Shown here: positions 21,388 through 32,726 of the stretch, one piece after another | Layout of the letters: every line of letters begins with the position of its first letter | Numbering within the stretch: position 1 is the stretch's first letter | Source of the DNA: Limnohabitans sp. INBF002 | GTDB lineage: Bacteria > Pseudomonadota > Gammaproteobacteria > Burkholderiales > Burkholderiaceae_C | NCBI RefSeq assembly: GCF_027924905.1 | Contig: NZ_AP027055.1 | Location: 2,170,001-2,234,000, forward strand | Reading direction: 5' to 3' | DNA: 64,000 nt | Program-made: the position numbers and the translations under genes | The notes under the pieces: generated by a model | The model's database searches: none | Seen by the model: only the letters and a program-made list of their open reading frames with translations | What the model was told of the DNA's origin: nothing

Positions 21388-21397
21388 GTGAGTAAAT

Positions 21398-21405
21398 TTT
21401 ATAAT
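21398..21405. promoter_or_regulatory. Shared bidirectional -10 element between hemA and the small membrane gene
   Basis: TTTATAAT reads TATAAT on the plus strand (21400-21405), 7 nt before the hemA ATG at 21413. It reads TATAAA on the minus strand (21403-21398), 10 nt before the ATG at 21387. No convincing -35 was found on either side. The spacing would put transcription starts at or very near both start codons. Confidence 0.4.
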
Positions 21406-21412
21406 CTGCGTT

Positions 21413-22672
21413 ATGGCAGTCTGGGCTTTAGGCCTCAATCACACGACAGCCCCGCTTGATTTGCGGGGCCGTTTTACTTTTGCGGTCGAACAAATGGGTC
21501 CGACCATCGCGACCCTGCGCCATTCTTTTGCACCCGACAGCGAGGTGGCCATCCTATCCACTTGCAACCGCACCGAGATTTACTGCGCGGGCAGCGAGGC
21601 CCAAATGCAGCAAACCTTGGCTTGGTTAGCGCAGTCAGGCGGCGTGTCGGCAGATGACCTCAAAGGCCACACTTACGCCCTGCTGGAAGCCGATGCCGCC
21701 CGTCACGCCTTTCGCGTGGCCAGCGGCTTGGACTCGATGGTGTTGGGCGAACCCCAAATCTTGGGCCAGATGAAAGACGCGGTGCGCGCTGCCTCAGAAG
21801 CCGGCGCTTTGGGCACCACGCTCAATCAACTTTTCCAACGCTCGTTTGCTGTGGCCAAAGAGGTGCGCAGCTCCACCGAGATTGGCGCGCACTCCATCAG
21901 CATGGCCGCCGCCGCGGTGCGCTTGGCCAGCCAGCTGTTTGAAGACCTCAGCGAAACCCGCGTGCTGTTTGTGGGCGCGGGCGAAATGATTGAGCTGTGC
22001 GCCACGCACTTTGCCGCCAAGAACCCCAAAGCCATCGCCATTGCCAACCGCACGTTGGAACGCGGCGAAAAGCTGGCCACGCAATTCAGCGGTGAAGTCA
22101 TGCGCTTGGCCGACTTGCCGCAGCGACTGCATGAGTTTGATGTGGTCATCAGCTGCACCGCCAGCACCCTGCCCTTGATTGGCCTGGGTGCGGTGGAGCG
22201 CGCACTCAAACAACGCAAACACCGCCCCATGTTCATGGTCGACTTGGCCGTGCCACGCGACATTGAGCCCGAAGTGAAGTCACTCGAAGACGTGTACCTC
22301 TACACCGTGGACGATTTGTCTGACGTGGTGCAAACCGGTCAAGCCAACCGCCAAGCCGCCGTGGCGCAAGCCGAAGCCATCATCGATGCCGGCGTGCAAA
22401 GCTTTGAACACTGGATGGACCAGCGCAGCAATGTGCCGCTCATTCAGCAACTCAACGCGCAAGCGGAAGACTGGCGCAGCGCTGAGCTGGCGCGTGCCCG
22501 TAAATCACTGGCCAAAGGCGACGATGTCGATGCGGTGCTGGAAACCTTGTCACGCGGCCTGACCCAAAAAATGCTGCACGGTGCCATGGCCGAATTGCAC
22601 GCAGGTGACGCCGACTCGCGCGAACGGGCACGCCACGCGATTGAGCATTTCTTTTTGCGCGGCAACCGTTAG
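21413..22672 (+). CDS. hemA: Glutamyl-tRNA reductase
   Basis: The 419-residue protein performs the first committed step of tetrapyrrole synthesis in the C5 pathway: NADPH-dependent reduction of Glu-tRNA to glutamate-1-semialdehyde. It starts [20 protein letters not shown] (family 'LGlNH.tAP...RE'), has the nucleophilic Cys in [32 protein letters not shown], an NADP Rossmann motif [12 protein letters not shown] and the C-terminal dimerisation helix. It is first in the run hemA-prfA-prmC, as in E. coli; the gap to prfA is 11 bases. There is no SD before the ATG. Confidence 0.98.
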   Translation: MAVWALGLNHTTAPLDLRGRFTFAVEQMGPTIATLRHSFAPDSEVAILSTCNRTEIYCAGSEAQMQQTLAWLAQSGGVSADDLKGHTYALLEADAARHAFRVASGLDSMVLGEPQILGQMKDAVRAASEAGALGTTLNQLFQRSFAVAKEVRSSTEIGAHSISMAAAAVRLASQLFEDLSETRVLFVGAGEMIELCATHFAAKNPKAIAIANRTLERGEKLATQFSGEVMRLADLPQRLHEFDVVISCTASTLPLIGLGAVERALKQRKHRPMFMVDLAVPRDIEPEVKSLEDVYLYTVDDLSDVVQTGQANRQAAVAQAEAIIDAGVQSFEHWMDQRSNVPLIQQLNAQAEDWRSAELARARKSLAKGDDVDAVLETLSRGLTQKMLHGAMAELHAGDADSRERARHAIEHFFLRGNR

Positions 22673-22683
22673 GCGCTGACCCC

Positions 22684-23790
22684 ATGAAAGACTTTCTGCG
22701 CGCTCAGCTTGCGCGCCACACCCAACGTTTGCATGAACTCGATTTCTTGCTGTCTCGCGAAGACATCATGAAAGACATGACACAGTTCTTGGCTTTGTCA
22801 CGCGAACACACCGACGTGACGGCCACCGCAGGCCGCTACGCGCGCTACCAACAACGCGAAGCCGATTTGCAAGCCGCGCAGCAGATGTTGCAAGACGGTG
22901 GCGATGACGCCGACATGCGCGCCATGGCTGAAGAAGAAATTGCCAGCGCCCAAGCCGAACTCTTGCAACTCGAAGCCGAGCTGCAACGCATGTTGCTGCC
23001 CAAAGACCCCGACGATGCACGCCCTGCGTTCATCGAAATTCGCGCGGGCACGGGCGGCGACGAGTCTGCTTTGTTTGCCGCCGATTTGCTGCGCATGTAC
23101 ATGCGCTACGCCGAGCGCAAAGGCTGGCGCACCGAAATCGTGAGCGAATCACAAAGCGAGCTGGGTGGCTACAAAGAAGTGGTGGTGCGCATGGACGGTG
23201 GCTCTAGCGGCGACGGCGTGTATGGCTGGCTCAAATTTGAATCGGGTGGCCACCGCGTGCAGCGCGTGCCAGCCACCGAAACCCAAGGCCGCATCCACAC
23301 CAGCGCTTGCACGGTGGCGGTGCTGCCTGAGCCAGACGAAGCCGAGGCCATCAAAATCAACCCATCCGATTTGCGCATCGACACCTACCGCGCCAGCGGT
23401 GCGGGTGGTCAGCACATCAACAAGACCGACTCTGCCGTGCGCATCACCCACTTGCCCACAGGCATCGTGGCCGAATGCCAAGACGGCCGAAGCCAACACA
23501 GCAACAAAGCCCAAGCGTTGAAAGTGCTGACGGCTCGCATCCAAGAAAAAGACCGCTCAGAGCGCGCCGCCAAAGACGCCGCCATGCGCAAAGGCTTGAT
23601 TGGCAGTGGCGACCGCAGCGACCGCATCCGGACCTACAACTTCCCGCAAGGGCGTTGGACTGACCACCGCATCAACCTCACGCTGTACAAACTCAACTTC
23701 ATCATGGAAGGTGATTTGAGCGAAGCGATGGAAGCGTTGAAGCATGCGCACGAAGCCGAACAACTGGCCGCGCTGGAAGGCAACACATGA
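22684..23790 (+). CDS. prfA: Peptide chain release factor 1
   Basis: The 368-residue protein has the normal RF1 length. The stop-codon-reading PxT tripeptide is visible as PAT in [13 protein letters not shown] (RF1 type, not the SPF of RF2), and the peptidyl-hydrolysis GGQ is in [17 protein letters not shown]. It releases the peptide at UAA and UAG codons. The GGQ glutamine is the methylation target of PrmC, whose gene starts inside the prfA stop codon (ATGA), so the modifier and its target are translationally coupled. Confidence 0.98.
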   Translation: MKDFLRAQLARHTQRLHELDFLLSREDIMKDMTQFLALSREHTDVTATAGRYARYQQREADLQAAQQMLQDGGDDADMRAMAEEEIASAQAELLQLEAELQRMLLPKDPDDARPAFIEIRAGTGGDESALFAADLLRMYMRYAERKGWRTEIVSESQSELGGYKEVVVRMDGGSSGDGVYGWLKFESGGHRVQRVPATETQGRIHTSACTVAVLPEPDEAEAIKINPSDLRIDTYRASGAGGQHINKTDSAVRITHLPTGIVAECQDGRSQHSNKAQALKVLTARIQEKDRSERAAKDAAMRKGLIGSGDRSDRIRTYNFPQGRWTDHRINLTLYKLNFIMEGDLSEAMEALKHAHEAEQLAALEGNT

Positions 23791-24692
23791 GCGCGATGCA
23801 GCCCAGCGGTTTGCCTGTCGTGTCGACCACTGGAGCAAACACATCAGAAGCACAAGCCATGCAGACTGTCGTGCAAGCTGCAGCCTGGGCACAAACCTTG
23901 GGCCTGCCACGCCTAGAAGCCCAAGTGCTGCTGTTGCACGCCTTGGGCCGCGCACCGCATGACCGCGCTTGGTTGTTGGCGCACGGTGATGACGCGCTAG
24001 ATGCGACTGTGCAAGCCACCTTCGCGACCAACACACAACGCCGCCTGAACACCGAACCCGTGGCCTACATCACCGGCGAGAAAGAGTTTTTCGGGTTGAC
24101 ACTGCACGTGGACCACCGCGTGCTCGACCCACGCGCAGACACCGAAACTTTGGTGGAGTGGGCCTTGTCCTGCCTTGCCGACACGCCCTCGCCCGACGTG
24201 GTGGACCTTGGCACCGGCAGTGGCGCGATTGCCTTGGCGCTCAAACATTCGCGGCCTGATGCCCAAGTGTGTGCAGTAGACGCCAGTGCCGATGCTTTGG
24301 CTGTGGCCAGTGCCAATGCCAAACGTTTGGCGCTGCCTGTGGATTTTCACCACGGCTCGTGGCTAGCCCCCTTGAACGGGCACACCTTCGACGCCATCGT
24401 GTCCAACCCGCCCTATGTGGCCAGCGATGATGCACATTTGGCTGCGTTGAAACACGAGCCTTTGTCTGCGCTGGCTTCTGGCGTGGACGGACTGGACGAC
24501 ATCCGCACCATCGTGCGCCAAGCCACACAACACCTCAAACCCAATGGCTGGCTGTTGCTGGAACACGGCTACGACCAAGCCCATGCCGTGCAAACCTTGC
24601 TGGGCAACCAAGGGTTTGTGAACGTACAAAGCCGTCCTGACCTTGCGGGCATCTTGCGCTGCTCGGGTGGACAATGGCCAACAGTGAAATAA
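23787..24692 (+). CDS. prmC: Release-factor glutamine N5-methyltransferase
   Basis: The 301-residue protein contains an N-terminal helical domain ([20 protein letters not shown]), [28 protein letters not shown] (family 'G..eF.gl...v...vLiPRpdTE.lve'), SAM motif [15 protein letters not shown] and the catalytic NPPY in [14 protein letters not shown]. It methylates Gln of the GGQ motif in RF1 and RF2. It overlaps the prfA stop by 4 bases. About 25 extra residues precede the usual start, so translation might begin at the internal Met of [10 protein letters not shown]. Confidence 0.95.
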   Translation: MSAMQPSGLPVVSTTGANTSEAQAMQTVVQAAAWAQTLGLPRLEAQVLLLHALGRAPHDRAWLLAHGDDALDATVQATFATNTQRRLNTEPVAYITGEKEFFGLTLHVDHRVLDPRADTETLVEWALSCLADTPSPDVVDLGTGSGAIALALKHSRPDAQVCAVDASADALAVASANAKRLALPVDFHHGSWLAPLNGHTFDAIVSNPPYVASDDAHLAALKHEPLSALASGVDGLDDIRTIVRQATQHLKPNGWLLLEHGYDQAHAVQTLLGNQGFVNVQSRPDLAGILRCSGGQWPTVK

Positions 24693-24717
24693 TTAACTTT
24701 TGATTTGGAGAGAACCT

Positions 24718-25035
24718 ATGAGCGACGCACAACAACGCATTGATGAACTCGTAAAAGGCAACGAGGTGTTGCTGTTCATGAAGGGCAGCGCAAGCTTCCC
24801 CATGTGTGGTTTTTCGGGCCGTGCGGTGCAAGTGCTCAAAGCTTGCGGCGTCGACCCCAAAGCCATCAAAACCGTGAACGTGCTGGATGACGCCGAAATT
24901 CGTCAAGGCATCAAGGAATACAGCAACTGGCCCACCATCCCACAGCTCTACATCAAGGGCGAATTCATTGGTGGCTCCGACATCATGATGGAAATGTATG
25001 AGTCGGGTGAGTTGCAAAAAGTCATCAACGGTTAA
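24718..25035 (+). CDS. grxD: Monothiol glutaredoxin, Grx4 type
   Basis: From the ATG at 24718 (SD GGAGAG 7-8 nt upstream) the protein is 105 residues. It carries the CGFS active site (PMCGFSGRAVQVLKA), then NWPTIPQLYIKGEFIGGSDI with the cis-Pro TIP and the GG(S/C)D glutathione-binding motif. Grx4-type proteins bind a glutathione-coordinated [2Fe-2S] cluster and work with BolA-family partners in iron-sulfur trafficking; a BolA-family gene lies at the far end of this window. It is the last gene of the hemA-prfA-prmC-grxD run. Confidence 0.96.
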   Translation: MSDAQQRIDELVKGNEVLLFMKGSASFPMCGFSGRAVQVLKACGVDPKAIKTVNVLDDAEIRQGIKEYSNWPTIPQLYIKGEFIGGSDIMMEMYESGELQKVING

Positions 25036-25040
25036 TCACC

Positions 25041-25067
25041 AAAGCCCGCTGCAGCGGGCTTTTTTAT
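25041..25067. terminator. Intrinsic terminator after grxD
   Basis: The perfect palindrome AGCCCGCTGCAGCGGGCT (25043-25060) is followed by TTTTTATT. It terminates the plus-strand grxD transcript. The T-run overlaps the stop codon of the convergent lipoprotein gene at 25064-25066, so the two genes share their ends. Confidence 0.85.
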
Positions 25068-25450
25068 TGCACCGGCACCAACAGTTGCTCAGTTTTACAT
25101 TTGGCGTTGCCGTAGCGTTGCAAACACAAATTGGCAGCGCACGACTCAATGGCCATTTTGCGAACGGCTTCGTTTTGGTCAATCACGACAGTTTCTTGGT
25201 AGGGAATGTATTCGGGCCGCGTGATGTCGTTGCAAATGGTGTTGGTGTGTGCGCCGTCGCGCGTGCTAAAACAACTGCGCATCCCTGTTGACACATGAAT
25301 CACGCGTTGACGTGTTTGCACCACTTGCACTTTGTTCTCAGGGTAATCCGCCAAAGCTTGTGGCGCGCACTCGGCCTCAACAGCGCGATAGGCTTTGGTG
25401 GCGCAGCCTGTCAGCAGCGCCGCTGCCAAGACGAAAAACCATACTTTCAT
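25064..25450 (-). CDS. Small lipoprotein, unknown function
   Basis: From the ATG at 25450 the protein is 128 residues. It has a lipoprotein signal peptide with the lipobox LTGC (VWFFVLAAALLTGCATK), and the mature part contains six further Cys (AEC, SCF, IC, SCA, LCLQ, KC), which suggests three disulfides in the periplasm. No family is recognised. Its start overlaps the stop of the lytic transglycosylase gene (ATGA), so the two are probably translated together. Confidence 0.65.
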   Translation of the reverse strand: MKVWFFVLAAALLTGCATKAYRAVEAECAPQALADYPENKVQVVQTRQRVIHVSTGMRSCFSTRDGAHTNTICNDITRPEYIPYQETVVIDQNEAVRKMAIESCAANLCLQRYGNAKCKTEQLLVPVQ

Positions 25451-26220
25451 TGCCACCCCTTTTGCGCTGCCAACACAGCATTTGGATATTGCGCTTGGCC
25501 CCGACTGCCGTTGTAACGGCCTAGCGCCAAAAATAAATCTCCGTTCTCAACGTTCATGTAGTGCCGCAAGATGACGCAACCAAAGCGCAAATTGGTTTGC
25601 GCTTGAAACAACACACTGGCATCGCCCTCGGCCAGCACACGCGTCCAAAACGGCATGACTTGCATAAAGCCCCGCGCCCCTGCACTGCTGATGGCAAATT
25701 TGCGAAAACCACTTTCCACTTGAATGAGGCCCAACACCAGCGAGGGCTCTAAGCCGGCACGCTGGCTTTCGTACCAAACGGTTTGCAAAAACTCGCGGCG
25801 CAAATGCGGATTGGCCAGTTCATGCGCCAGTACATCAGGTGTGCCGTTTGGCGTGGCCGCAGCGATGGCTAGATTGGCTTGTGCAGGGCTGGCTTTGCGA
25901 CGTTGCAACTGTTTTTCTAAACGTGCTTCGGTTTGCGTGAGCCATTGCTGAAAGGCGTTGAGCGCCTTCACATCGGCATGAACTAATACCGGAGGACCTG
26001 ACTGATGCACCGCCGCGCTGAGCGCGGTGCGCACCGAATCGATCAAGGGCTCTTCACGCTGGTTGCCGGCATTCGCCAAGGGGAGGCATAAGACGCACAG
26101 AAAAAAAGCCGCCGTACTCTGTCGCCCAAAGCGCCAAAGCAAGCGGCATGTATTGCGTATCAGGTGCTCAACACCCGCCATGCCTGTCTGGCCTGAACGG
26201 GCGCAAGCACGCTGCTGCAT
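25447..26220 (-). CDS. Lytic murein transglycosylase (SLT domain)
   Basis: From the ATG at 26220, which overlaps the proS stop as TGATG, the protein is 257 residues. A hydrophobic segment (STAAFFLCVLCLPLANAG) acts as signal or anchor. The C-terminal half is an SLT goose-lysozyme-like domain: VLGLIQVESGFRKFAISSAGARGFMQVMPFW contains the catalytic Glu (VES) and the AxGxMQVMP-type motif, and GDLFLALGRYNGSRGQ is the family's late 'AYN.G' motif. It cleaves peptidoglycan strands to 1,6-anhydro muropeptides. The frame extends further upstream inside proS, but that part has no protein-like character. An alternative start is Met at 26181. Confidence 0.85.
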   Translation of the reverse strand: MQQRACARSGQTGMAGVEHLIRNTCRLLWRFGRQSTAAFFLCVLCLPLANAGNQREEPLIDSVRTALSAAVHQSGPPVLVHADVKALNAFQQWLTQTEARLEKQLQRRKASPAQANLAIAAATPNGTPDVLAHELANPHLRREFLQTVWYESQRAGLEPSLVLGLIQVESGFRKFAISSAGARGFMQVMPFWTRVLAEGDASVLFQAQTNLRFGCVILRHYMNVENGDLFLALGRYNGSRGQAQYPNAVLAAQKGWQ

Positions 26221-27965
26221 CACAAACCGAGCTTGGCCTTCACATGCGCCAACACCTCGGCCACGGCCACTTTGGTGGATTCGCTGTCGCGGCGATTTTG
26301 GTACTCGACCACGCCGTCTTTGAGGCCTTTGTCGCCAATGGTCACGCGGTGGGGAACGCCGATCAATTCCCAGTCGGCAAACATCGCGCCGGGGCGCTCG
26401 CCACGGTCGTCCAAGATGACGTCCACGCCCAAGGCCAACAAGTCTTCGTAGAGCTTGAAGGCAGCGGCTTTGACGTCTTCGCTGCGGTCCATGTTGACGG
26501 GGCAAATCACCACGGTGAATGGTGCGATGGCATCAGGCCAAATCATGCCGCGCTCGTCGTGGTTTTGTTCGATGGCGGCGGCGGGCAAGCGCGTCACACC
26601 AATACCGTAGCAACCCATTTCCATGAATTGCGGTTTGCCGTTCACGTCCAAGAACGTGGCGTTCATGGCTTGGCTGTATTTGGTGCCGAGGTAGAACACA
26701 TGGCCCACTTCGATGCCGCGCTCAATCGCCAGCACACCCTGGCCGTCTGGCGAGGCGTCACCGGCCACCACGTTGCGAATGTCGGCCACCAAATCAGGCT
26801 CAGCCACATCGCGGCCAAAGTTGACGCCCGTCATGTGGAAGTCGACTTCGTTAGCACCGCAAATCCAATCGGCCATCACCGCCACATCGCGGTCTGCCAC
26901 GATCTTCAAAGGCTGCTTCAAGTTGACGGGACCGAGGTAGCCGGGCTTGCAACCGAAGTGGTCGTCGATTTCCTGCGTTGTGGCGAAACGGAAGCCACCT
27001 TCAAAGCCAGGCAACTTGCCCACTTTGACTTCGTTCATGTCGTGGTCGCCGCGCAAGAGCAAGAGCCACACTTGTGACTTAACGACTTCGCCTTTGTCGT
27101 TGAGGGTGTCGGTGGCCAACACCAATGATTTGACGGTGGTGTTCAGCGGCACGTTCAACAAAGTAGCCACGTCTTCGCAAGTGCTTTTGCCAGGTGTGGC
27201 AGTTTTGGTCAAAGCCTGCGTGGCTGCACCGCGCGTTTGCGTGGGCGCCAAGGCCTCGGCCTTTTCCATGTTGGCGGCGTAAGTGCTGGTGGGGCAATAG
27301 ACGATGGCGTCTTCGCCGGTGGCGGCAATCACTTGGAACTCTTCGCTCAAGTCGCCGCCAATGGCGCCGCTGTCCGCAGCCACGGCACGGTAGGTCAAGC
27401 CGAAGCGGTCAAAAATCTTGCGGTAAGCGTCAGCCATGACTTGGTAGCTTTGCTTGGCCGAAACTTGGTCACGGTCAAAGCTGTACGCGTCTTTCATGAT
27501 GAATTCGCGGCCGCGCATCAAACCAAAGCGTGGGCGGCGCTCGTCACGGAATTTGGTTTGAATTTGGTAGAAATTTTTAGGCAGCTGTTTGTAGCTGCGA
27601 ATTTCTTGACGGGCGATGTCGGTCACCACTTCTTCGCTGGTGGGTTGCACCACAAAGTCGCGGCCATGGCGGTCTTTGATGCGCAAGAGTTCTGGGCCCA
27701 TCTTGTCGAATCGACCGGTTTCTTGCCACAGCTCAGCAGGTTGCACCACGGGCATGGTGAGCTCAATGGCGCCCGCTTTGTTCATCTCTTCGCGCACGAT
27801 GGCTTCGACTTTGCGAATCACGCGTAAGCCCATGGGCATGTAGTTGTAAATGCCAGCGCCGAGCTTTTTGATCAGGCCCGCGCGCATCATCAATTTGTGG
27901 CTGACCACTTCGGCGTCAGCGGGGGCGTCTTTGAGGGTGGAAATGAGAAACTGGGAGGCTTTCAT
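26220..27965 (-). CDS. proS: Prolyl-tRNA synthetase (bacterial type with editing domain)
   Basis: The 581-residue protein starts [20 protein letters not shown], the standard N-terminus of bacterial ProRS. Class II motifs are visible: [20 protein letters not shown], motif 2 region [26 protein letters not shown], and motif 3 region [10 protein letters not shown]. An INS editing domain that hydrolyses Ala-tRNA-Pro lies between motifs 2 and 3 (about residues 220-400). It is downstream of nothing on this strand and divergent from rppH; its stop overlaps the transglycosylase start. Confidence 0.97.
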   Translation of the reverse strand: MKASQFLISTLKDAPADAEVVSHKLMMRAGLIKKLGAGIYNYMPMGLRVIRKVEAIVREEMNKAGAIELTMPVVQPAELWQETGRFDKMGPELLRIKDRHGRDFVVQPTSEEVVTDIARQEIRSYKQLPKNFYQIQTKFRDERRPRFGLMRGREFIMKDAYSFDRDQVSAKQSYQVMADAYRKIFDRFGLTYRAVAADSGAIGGDLSEEFQVIAATGEDAIVYCPTSTYAANMEKAEALAPTQTRGAATQALTKTATPGKSTCEDVATLLNVPLNTTVKSLVLATDTLNDKGEVVKSQVWLLLLRGDHDMNEVKVGKLPGFEGGFRFATTQEIDDHFGCKPGYLGPVNLKQPLKIVADRDVAVMADWICGANEVDFHMTGVNFGRDVAEPDLVADIRNVVAGDASPDGQGVLAIERGIEVGHVFYLGTKYSQAMNATFLDVNGKPQFMEMGCYGIGVTRLPAAAIEQNHDERGMIWPDAIAPFTVVICPVNMDRSEDVKAAAFKLYEDLLALGVDVILDDRGERPGAMFADWELIGVPHRVTIGDKGLKDGVVEYQNRRDSESTKVAVAEVLAHVKAKLGL

Positions 27966-28009
27966 GCGTGCAATCGAATCGTCAATTTAGTAGGGAATTA
28001 CGTCAAATT

Positions 28010-28040
28010 TTGAGTGAACTGGTGCAGCTCTGTGCATAAT
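28010..28040 (+). promoter_or_regulatory. Possible promoter of rppH
   Basis: TTGAGT (28010-28015) and CATAAT (28035-28040) are separated by 19 bases, about 30 bases before the rppH ATG. The spacer is longer than ideal, so this is tentative. Confidence 0.3.
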
Positions 28041-28070
28041 CGACTCAGTTTAAAAATTTGAGGTTTGATT

Positions 28071-28703
28071 ATGCTTGACCGAGAAGGGTTCAGACCCAAC
28101 GTCGGCATCATCTTGCTCAACCAGAAAAATCAGGTTTTTTGGGGCAAGCGCATTCGCACCCACAGCTGGCAGTTCCCACAAGGTGGCATTGATCGAGGAG
28201 AGACTCCCGAGCAAGCCATGATCCGTGAACTGCACGAAGAGGTGGGGCTCAAGCAAGAGCATGTGCGCATTGTTGCCCGTACCCGTGATTGGTTGCGCTA
28301 TGAGGTGCCAGACCGGTTCATCCGCCGCGATGCGCGCGGTTTTTACAAAGGCCAAAAGCAAATTTGGTTTTTGCTGCAGATGGTCGCGCCTGACCACCAT
28401 TTGAATTTACGTGCCACCGACCATCCAGAGTTTGACGCTTGGCGTTGGAATGACTACTGGGTGCCACTGGACGTGGTGGTCGAGTTCAAGCGCGGCGTGT
28501 ATGAAATGGCGCTGACTGAGCTGTCGCGCTTTTTGCCGCGCCAAGACAACCGCAACCGCCATTTGCGCACTGGCCATCACCCCGCACAAGAAAACAGCGG
28601 TATGCCCAAGCAATTTGGTGCCGTCATGAACATGGAGTTGCCACCAGGCGCCACGTTTGACCCTGACCCACAAGCAGGTTTGCGACAGCGCGAAGGTTCA
28701 TAA
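28071..28703 (+). CDS. rppH: RNA pyrophosphohydrolase (Nudix)
   Basis: From the ATG at 28071 ([17 protein letters not shown]) the protein is 210 residues. It contains the full Nudix box [23 protein letters not shown] and the RppH/Ap4A-hydrolase features [14 protein letters not shown] and [12 protein letters not shown]. It removes pyrophosphate from the 5' end of mRNA and opens it to RNase E decay. A C-terminal tail of about 40 residues is longer than in E. coli RppH and is common in Betaproteobacteria. It is divergent from proS and convergent with proB. Confidence 0.95.
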   Translation: MLDREGFRPNVGIILLNQKNQVFWGKRIRTHSWQFPQGGIDRGETPEQAMIRELHEEVGLKQEHVRIVARTRDWLRYEVPDRFIRRDARGFYKGQKQIWFLLQMVAPDHHLNLRATDHPEFDAWRWNDYWVPLDVVVEFKRGVYEMALTELSRFLPRQDNRNRHLRTGHHPAQENSGMPKQFGAVMNMELPPGATFDPDPQAGLRQREGS

Positions 28704-28729
28704 AAAAAGCCCACTTCGGTGGGCTTTTT
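28704..28729. terminator. Bidirectional intrinsic terminator between rppH and proB
   Basis: The stem AAAAAGCCCAC/GTGGGCTTTTT has a TTCG tetraloop closed by C-G, which is the extra-stable cUUCGg form in plus-strand RNA. T-runs on both strands let it serve rppH and the convergent proB, whose stop is at 28731. Confidence 0.9.
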
Positions 28730-28730
28730 G

Positions 28731-29864
28731 TTATTTGGAGAGCACCAAGTTGTCGCGGTGCACCATCTCTGGCTCAGCGGCGTAGCCGAGTAGCTCTGTC
28801 ATTTTTCCTGAAGGCTTGCGACACAGCAAACGCGCTTCAGCAGCCGCATAGTTGGCCAAGCCACGAGCAATTTCTTGGCCTTGGCTGTCCAGAATCGCAA
28901 TCACTTCGCCGCGTGAAAAATCACCGTCCACACCTGTCATGCCGATGGGCAAGAGGCTTGAACCATCGGACTTAAGCTTATTCACCGCGCCATCGTCGAT
29001 GGTGACGGAGCCACGCAGTTGCAGGTGATCGGCCATCCATTGCTTGCGGGCTTGTTGCTTTTGGGTTTGCGCCACCAACAAGGTGCCAATGGCTTCGCCT
29101 TGCGTCAAACGCACCAAAGCATCTGGCTCACGGCCCCATGCAATGACGGTGGAGGCACCCGAACCTGCGGCACGTTTGGCCGCTAAGATTTTGGTGATCA
29201 TGCCGCCCTTGCCGATGCTTGAGCCTGCGCCGCCCGCCATCTCTTCGAGTTTGGCATCGCCTGCGCGCGCCTCATGCACAAAGGTAGCTGTTGGGTCGCG
29301 ACGCGGGTCAGCGGTGTACAAACCTTTTTGGTCGGTCAAGATGATCAGGGCATCGGCCTCGACCAAGTTGGCCACCAAGGCACCCAAGGTGTCGTTGTCG
29401 CCAAACTTGATTTCATCGTTGACCACCGTGTCGTTCTCGTTGATGACAGGCAGCACGCCGTGCGTGAGCAGGGTCAACAAGGTGGAACGGGCGTTGAGAT
29501 AACGCTCGCGGTCAGCGAGGTCGGCATGCGTGAGCAGCACTTGGGCCGAGCCCAAACCGTTTTCGCGCAGCTTGGTTTCGTACATGTGGGCCAAGCCCAT
29601 TTGGCCCACCGCGGCGGCGGCTTGCAGCTCGTGCAGCTCTTGCGGGCGGGTTGTCCAGCCCAAGCGTTTCATGCCTTCGGCAATGGCGCCGCTGGACACC
29701 ATGATGACTTCACGGCCATCGCGCACCAAGGCACCGAGCTGGCGACACCACTCGCCAATGGCCTCTTCGTCTAAGCCACGGCCTTCGTTGGTGACCAAGC
29801 TAGAGCCGACCTTGACCACGATGCGTCGTGCATCGCGCAACACGGTGGAAGTCGAAAGCGTCAT
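28731..29864 (-). CDS. proB: Glutamate 5-kinase with PUA domain
   Basis: The 377-residue protein comprises an amino-acid-kinase domain ([58 protein letters not shown]) and a C-terminal PUA domain ([33 protein letters not shown]). It phosphorylates glutamate, the first and feedback-controlled step of proline synthesis. It lies 9 bases downstream of obgE on the same strand. The order rplU-rpmA-obgE-proB is widespread in beta- and other proteobacteria. Confidence 0.97.
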   Translation of the reverse strand: MTLSTSTVLRDARRIVVKVGSSLVTNEGRGLDEEAIGEWCRQLGALVRDGREVIMVSSGAIAEGMKRLGWTTRPQELHELQAAAAVGQMGLAHMYETKLRENGLGSAQVLLTHADLADRERYLNARSTLLTLLTHGVLPVINENDTVVNDEIKFGDNDTLGALVANLVEADALIILTDQKGLYTADPRRDPTATFVHEARAGDAKLEEMAGGAGSSIGKGGMITKILAAKRAAGSGASTVIAWGREPDALVRLTQGEAIGTLLVAQTQKQQARKQWMADHLQLRGSVTIDDGAVNKLKSDGSSLLPIGMTGVDGDFSRGEVIAILDSQGQEIARGLANYAAAEARLLCRKPSGKMTELLGYAAEPEMVHRDNLVLSK

Positions 29865-29873
29865 GGCAGCAGC

Positions 29874-31266
<1,393 letters not shown>

Positions 31267-31278
31267 GTCAAATGCTCC

Positions 31279-31590
31279 TTAGCCGTTGATGGAAGCAATC
31301 TGCAATTCTGTGAATTGCTGACGATGCCCTTGGCGTTTTTGGTAATGCTTACGACGACGCATTTTGAAAATGCGAACTTTGTCGTGTTTGCCATGAGACA
31401 AAACTGTCACTGTGACAGTTGCACCGGACACCAAGGGTGTGCCGACCTTGAGTTCAGCGCCGTTGCCGACTGCCAAAACTTGATCGATCACAATCTCTTG
31501 GCCTACGTCCGCAGCAATCTGTTCTACTTTAATTTTTTCGCCAGCAGCAACACGATACTGTTTGCCACCGGTTTTTATGACCGCGTACAT
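31279..31590 (-). CDS. rplU: 50S ribosomal protein L21
   Basis: The 103-residue protein begins [20 protein letters not shown] and ends with the L21 signature region [20 protein letters not shown] and [12 protein letters not shown]. It is an early-assembly 23S rRNA-binding protein. It is the first gene of rplU-rpmA-(obgE-proB) behind an extended -10 promoter. Confidence 0.98.
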   Translation of the reverse strand: MYAVIKTGGKQYRVAAGEKIKVEQIAADVGQEIVIDQVLAVGNGAELKVGTPLVSGATVTVTVLSHGKHDKVRIFKMRRRKHYQKRQGHRQQFTELQIASING

Positions 31591-31651
31591 GTGAGACCTC
31601 TAGATAAGAATCTATGTGGATATCTACGGACGGATTTCCGCAGAGCCCGAA

Positions 31652-31660
31652 ATTATAGCA
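31652..31660 (-). promoter_or_regulatory. Extended -10 promoter of rplU
   Basis: On the minus strand TGCTATAAT (31660-31652) is a perfect extended -10 (TGn-TATAAT), 62 bases upstream of the rplU ATG. There is no consensus -35, as expected for extended -10 promoters. Confidence 0.6.
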
Positions 31661-31664
31661 GTGA

Positions 31665-31691
31665 TTGATTTGGTTTGCTCGTCCCTATAAT
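31665..31691 (+). promoter_or_regulatory. Candidate promoter of ispB
   Basis: TATAAT (31686-31691) with TTGATT (31665-31670) at a 15-base spacer. It is placed back-to-back with the rplU promoter; the two -10 hexamers are 28 bases apart, so polymerases may compete for the region. Confidence 0.4.
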
Positions 31692-31737
31692 CCAGCGGCG
31701 TTTCAACGCTTTTGTCCCCATTTTTTCTAGTCACGCT

Positions 31738-32712
31738 TTGTCCACCACACCTTCCAACGCCTTAGCCCTGATCGCTGCCGATATGGCAGAAGTTGACCGC
31801 GTCATTGCGCAACGCCTGGACTCGGGCGTGCCGCTGGTGGGCACCGTGTCGCAGTACATCATCTCCGCGGGCGGCAAGCGAATTCGCCCAGCGTTATTGC
31901 TGCTCATGGCCGGCGCTTTGGGATACACCGATGCGCAGCGCCACAACTTGGCAGCCGTGGTGGAATTCATCCACACGGCCACCTTGCTGCATGACGATGT
32001 GGTGGACGAATCCACCCTGCGCCGTGGCCGCCCCACGGCCAACGAATCGTTTGGCAACCCAGCCAGCGTGCTGGTGGGCGACTTCTTATATTCCCGCGCC
32101 TTCCAAATGATGGTGGATTCCGGCGAAATGCGCGTCATGGAAGTGCTGGCCGAAGCCACCAACGTGATTGCTGAAGGCGAAGTTCTTCAGTTGATGAACA
32201 TGCACGACGCCTCGCTGGACGAAGCCGGTTATTTGCGCGTGATTCGCTCCAAAACTGCCAAACTCTTTGAAGCCAGCACACGCTTGGCCGCCATTTTGGC
32301 CAAAAGCTCACCTGACGTTGAAGCAGCCTGCGCCGACTACGGCCAAGCCTTGGGCACGGCCTTCCAAGTGATTGACGACGTGCTCGACTACGACGGTGAT
32401 GCCAAAGAACTGGGCAAAAACTTAGGCGACGATTTGCGCGAAGGTAAAAACACCTTACCGCTCATCATTGCCATGCAGCGCGGTACACCTGCGCAACGCC
32501 AAACCATCCAAAGCGCGATTGAAAATGGCGAAATGGATGCCTTGGCAGAAATTGTCGAGATTGTGCGCAGCACCGGCGCACTAGACGCCACCCGCGCGGC
32601 CGCGAGCGCTGAAGCTGAACGTGCGATTGCTGCCTTGAGTATCTTGCCAACTGGCCCGTATCGCGAAGCCATGCATGCCTTGGCGGCGCAATTGCTAGAC
32701 CGCCGCAACTAA
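31738..32712 (+). CDS. ispB: Polyprenyl (octaprenyl) diphosphate synthase
   Basis: The protein is about 324 residues from the proposed TTG at 31738 (xSTTPSNALALIAADMAEVD). The frame is open further to 31675, but that part would overlap the promoter. Both Asp-rich motifs are present: FARM LLHDDVVDE near residue 85 and SARM VIDDVLDYDGD near 215, with GGKRIRPALLLL upstream. It makes the isoprenoid tail of ubiquinone, matching ubiB/J/E in this window. The chain length (C40) is inferred from the taxon. It is followed 14 bases later by an unknown small gene. Confidence 0.93.
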   Translation: MSTTPSNALALIAADMAEVDRVIAQRLDSGVPLVGTVSQYIISAGGKRIRPALLLLMAGALGYTDAQRHNLAAVVEFIHTATLLHDDVVDESTLRRGRPTANESFGNPASVLVGDFLYSRAFQMMVDSGEMRVMEVLAEATNVIAEGEVLQLMNMHDASLDEAGYLRVIRSKTAKLFEASTRLAAILAKSSPDVEAACADYGQALGTAFQVIDDVLDYDGDAKELGKNLGDDLREGKNTLPLIIAMQRGTPAQRQTIQSAIENGEMDALAEIVEIVRSTGALDATRAAASAEAERAIAALSILPTGPYREAMHALAAQLLDRRN

Positions 32713-32726
32713 ACCCCAGGTACCGA

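Noticed and set aside
26221-26505. N-terminal extension of the lytic transglycosylase into proS
   Set aside because: The extension is Arg-rich and lies fully inside proS; the TGATG overlap start at 26220 gives a proper signal sequence.
31675-31737. Longer ispB start at a TTG at 31675
   Set aside because: The extra 21 residues are not conserved-looking and cover the probable promoter; the family N-terminus begins near 31738.
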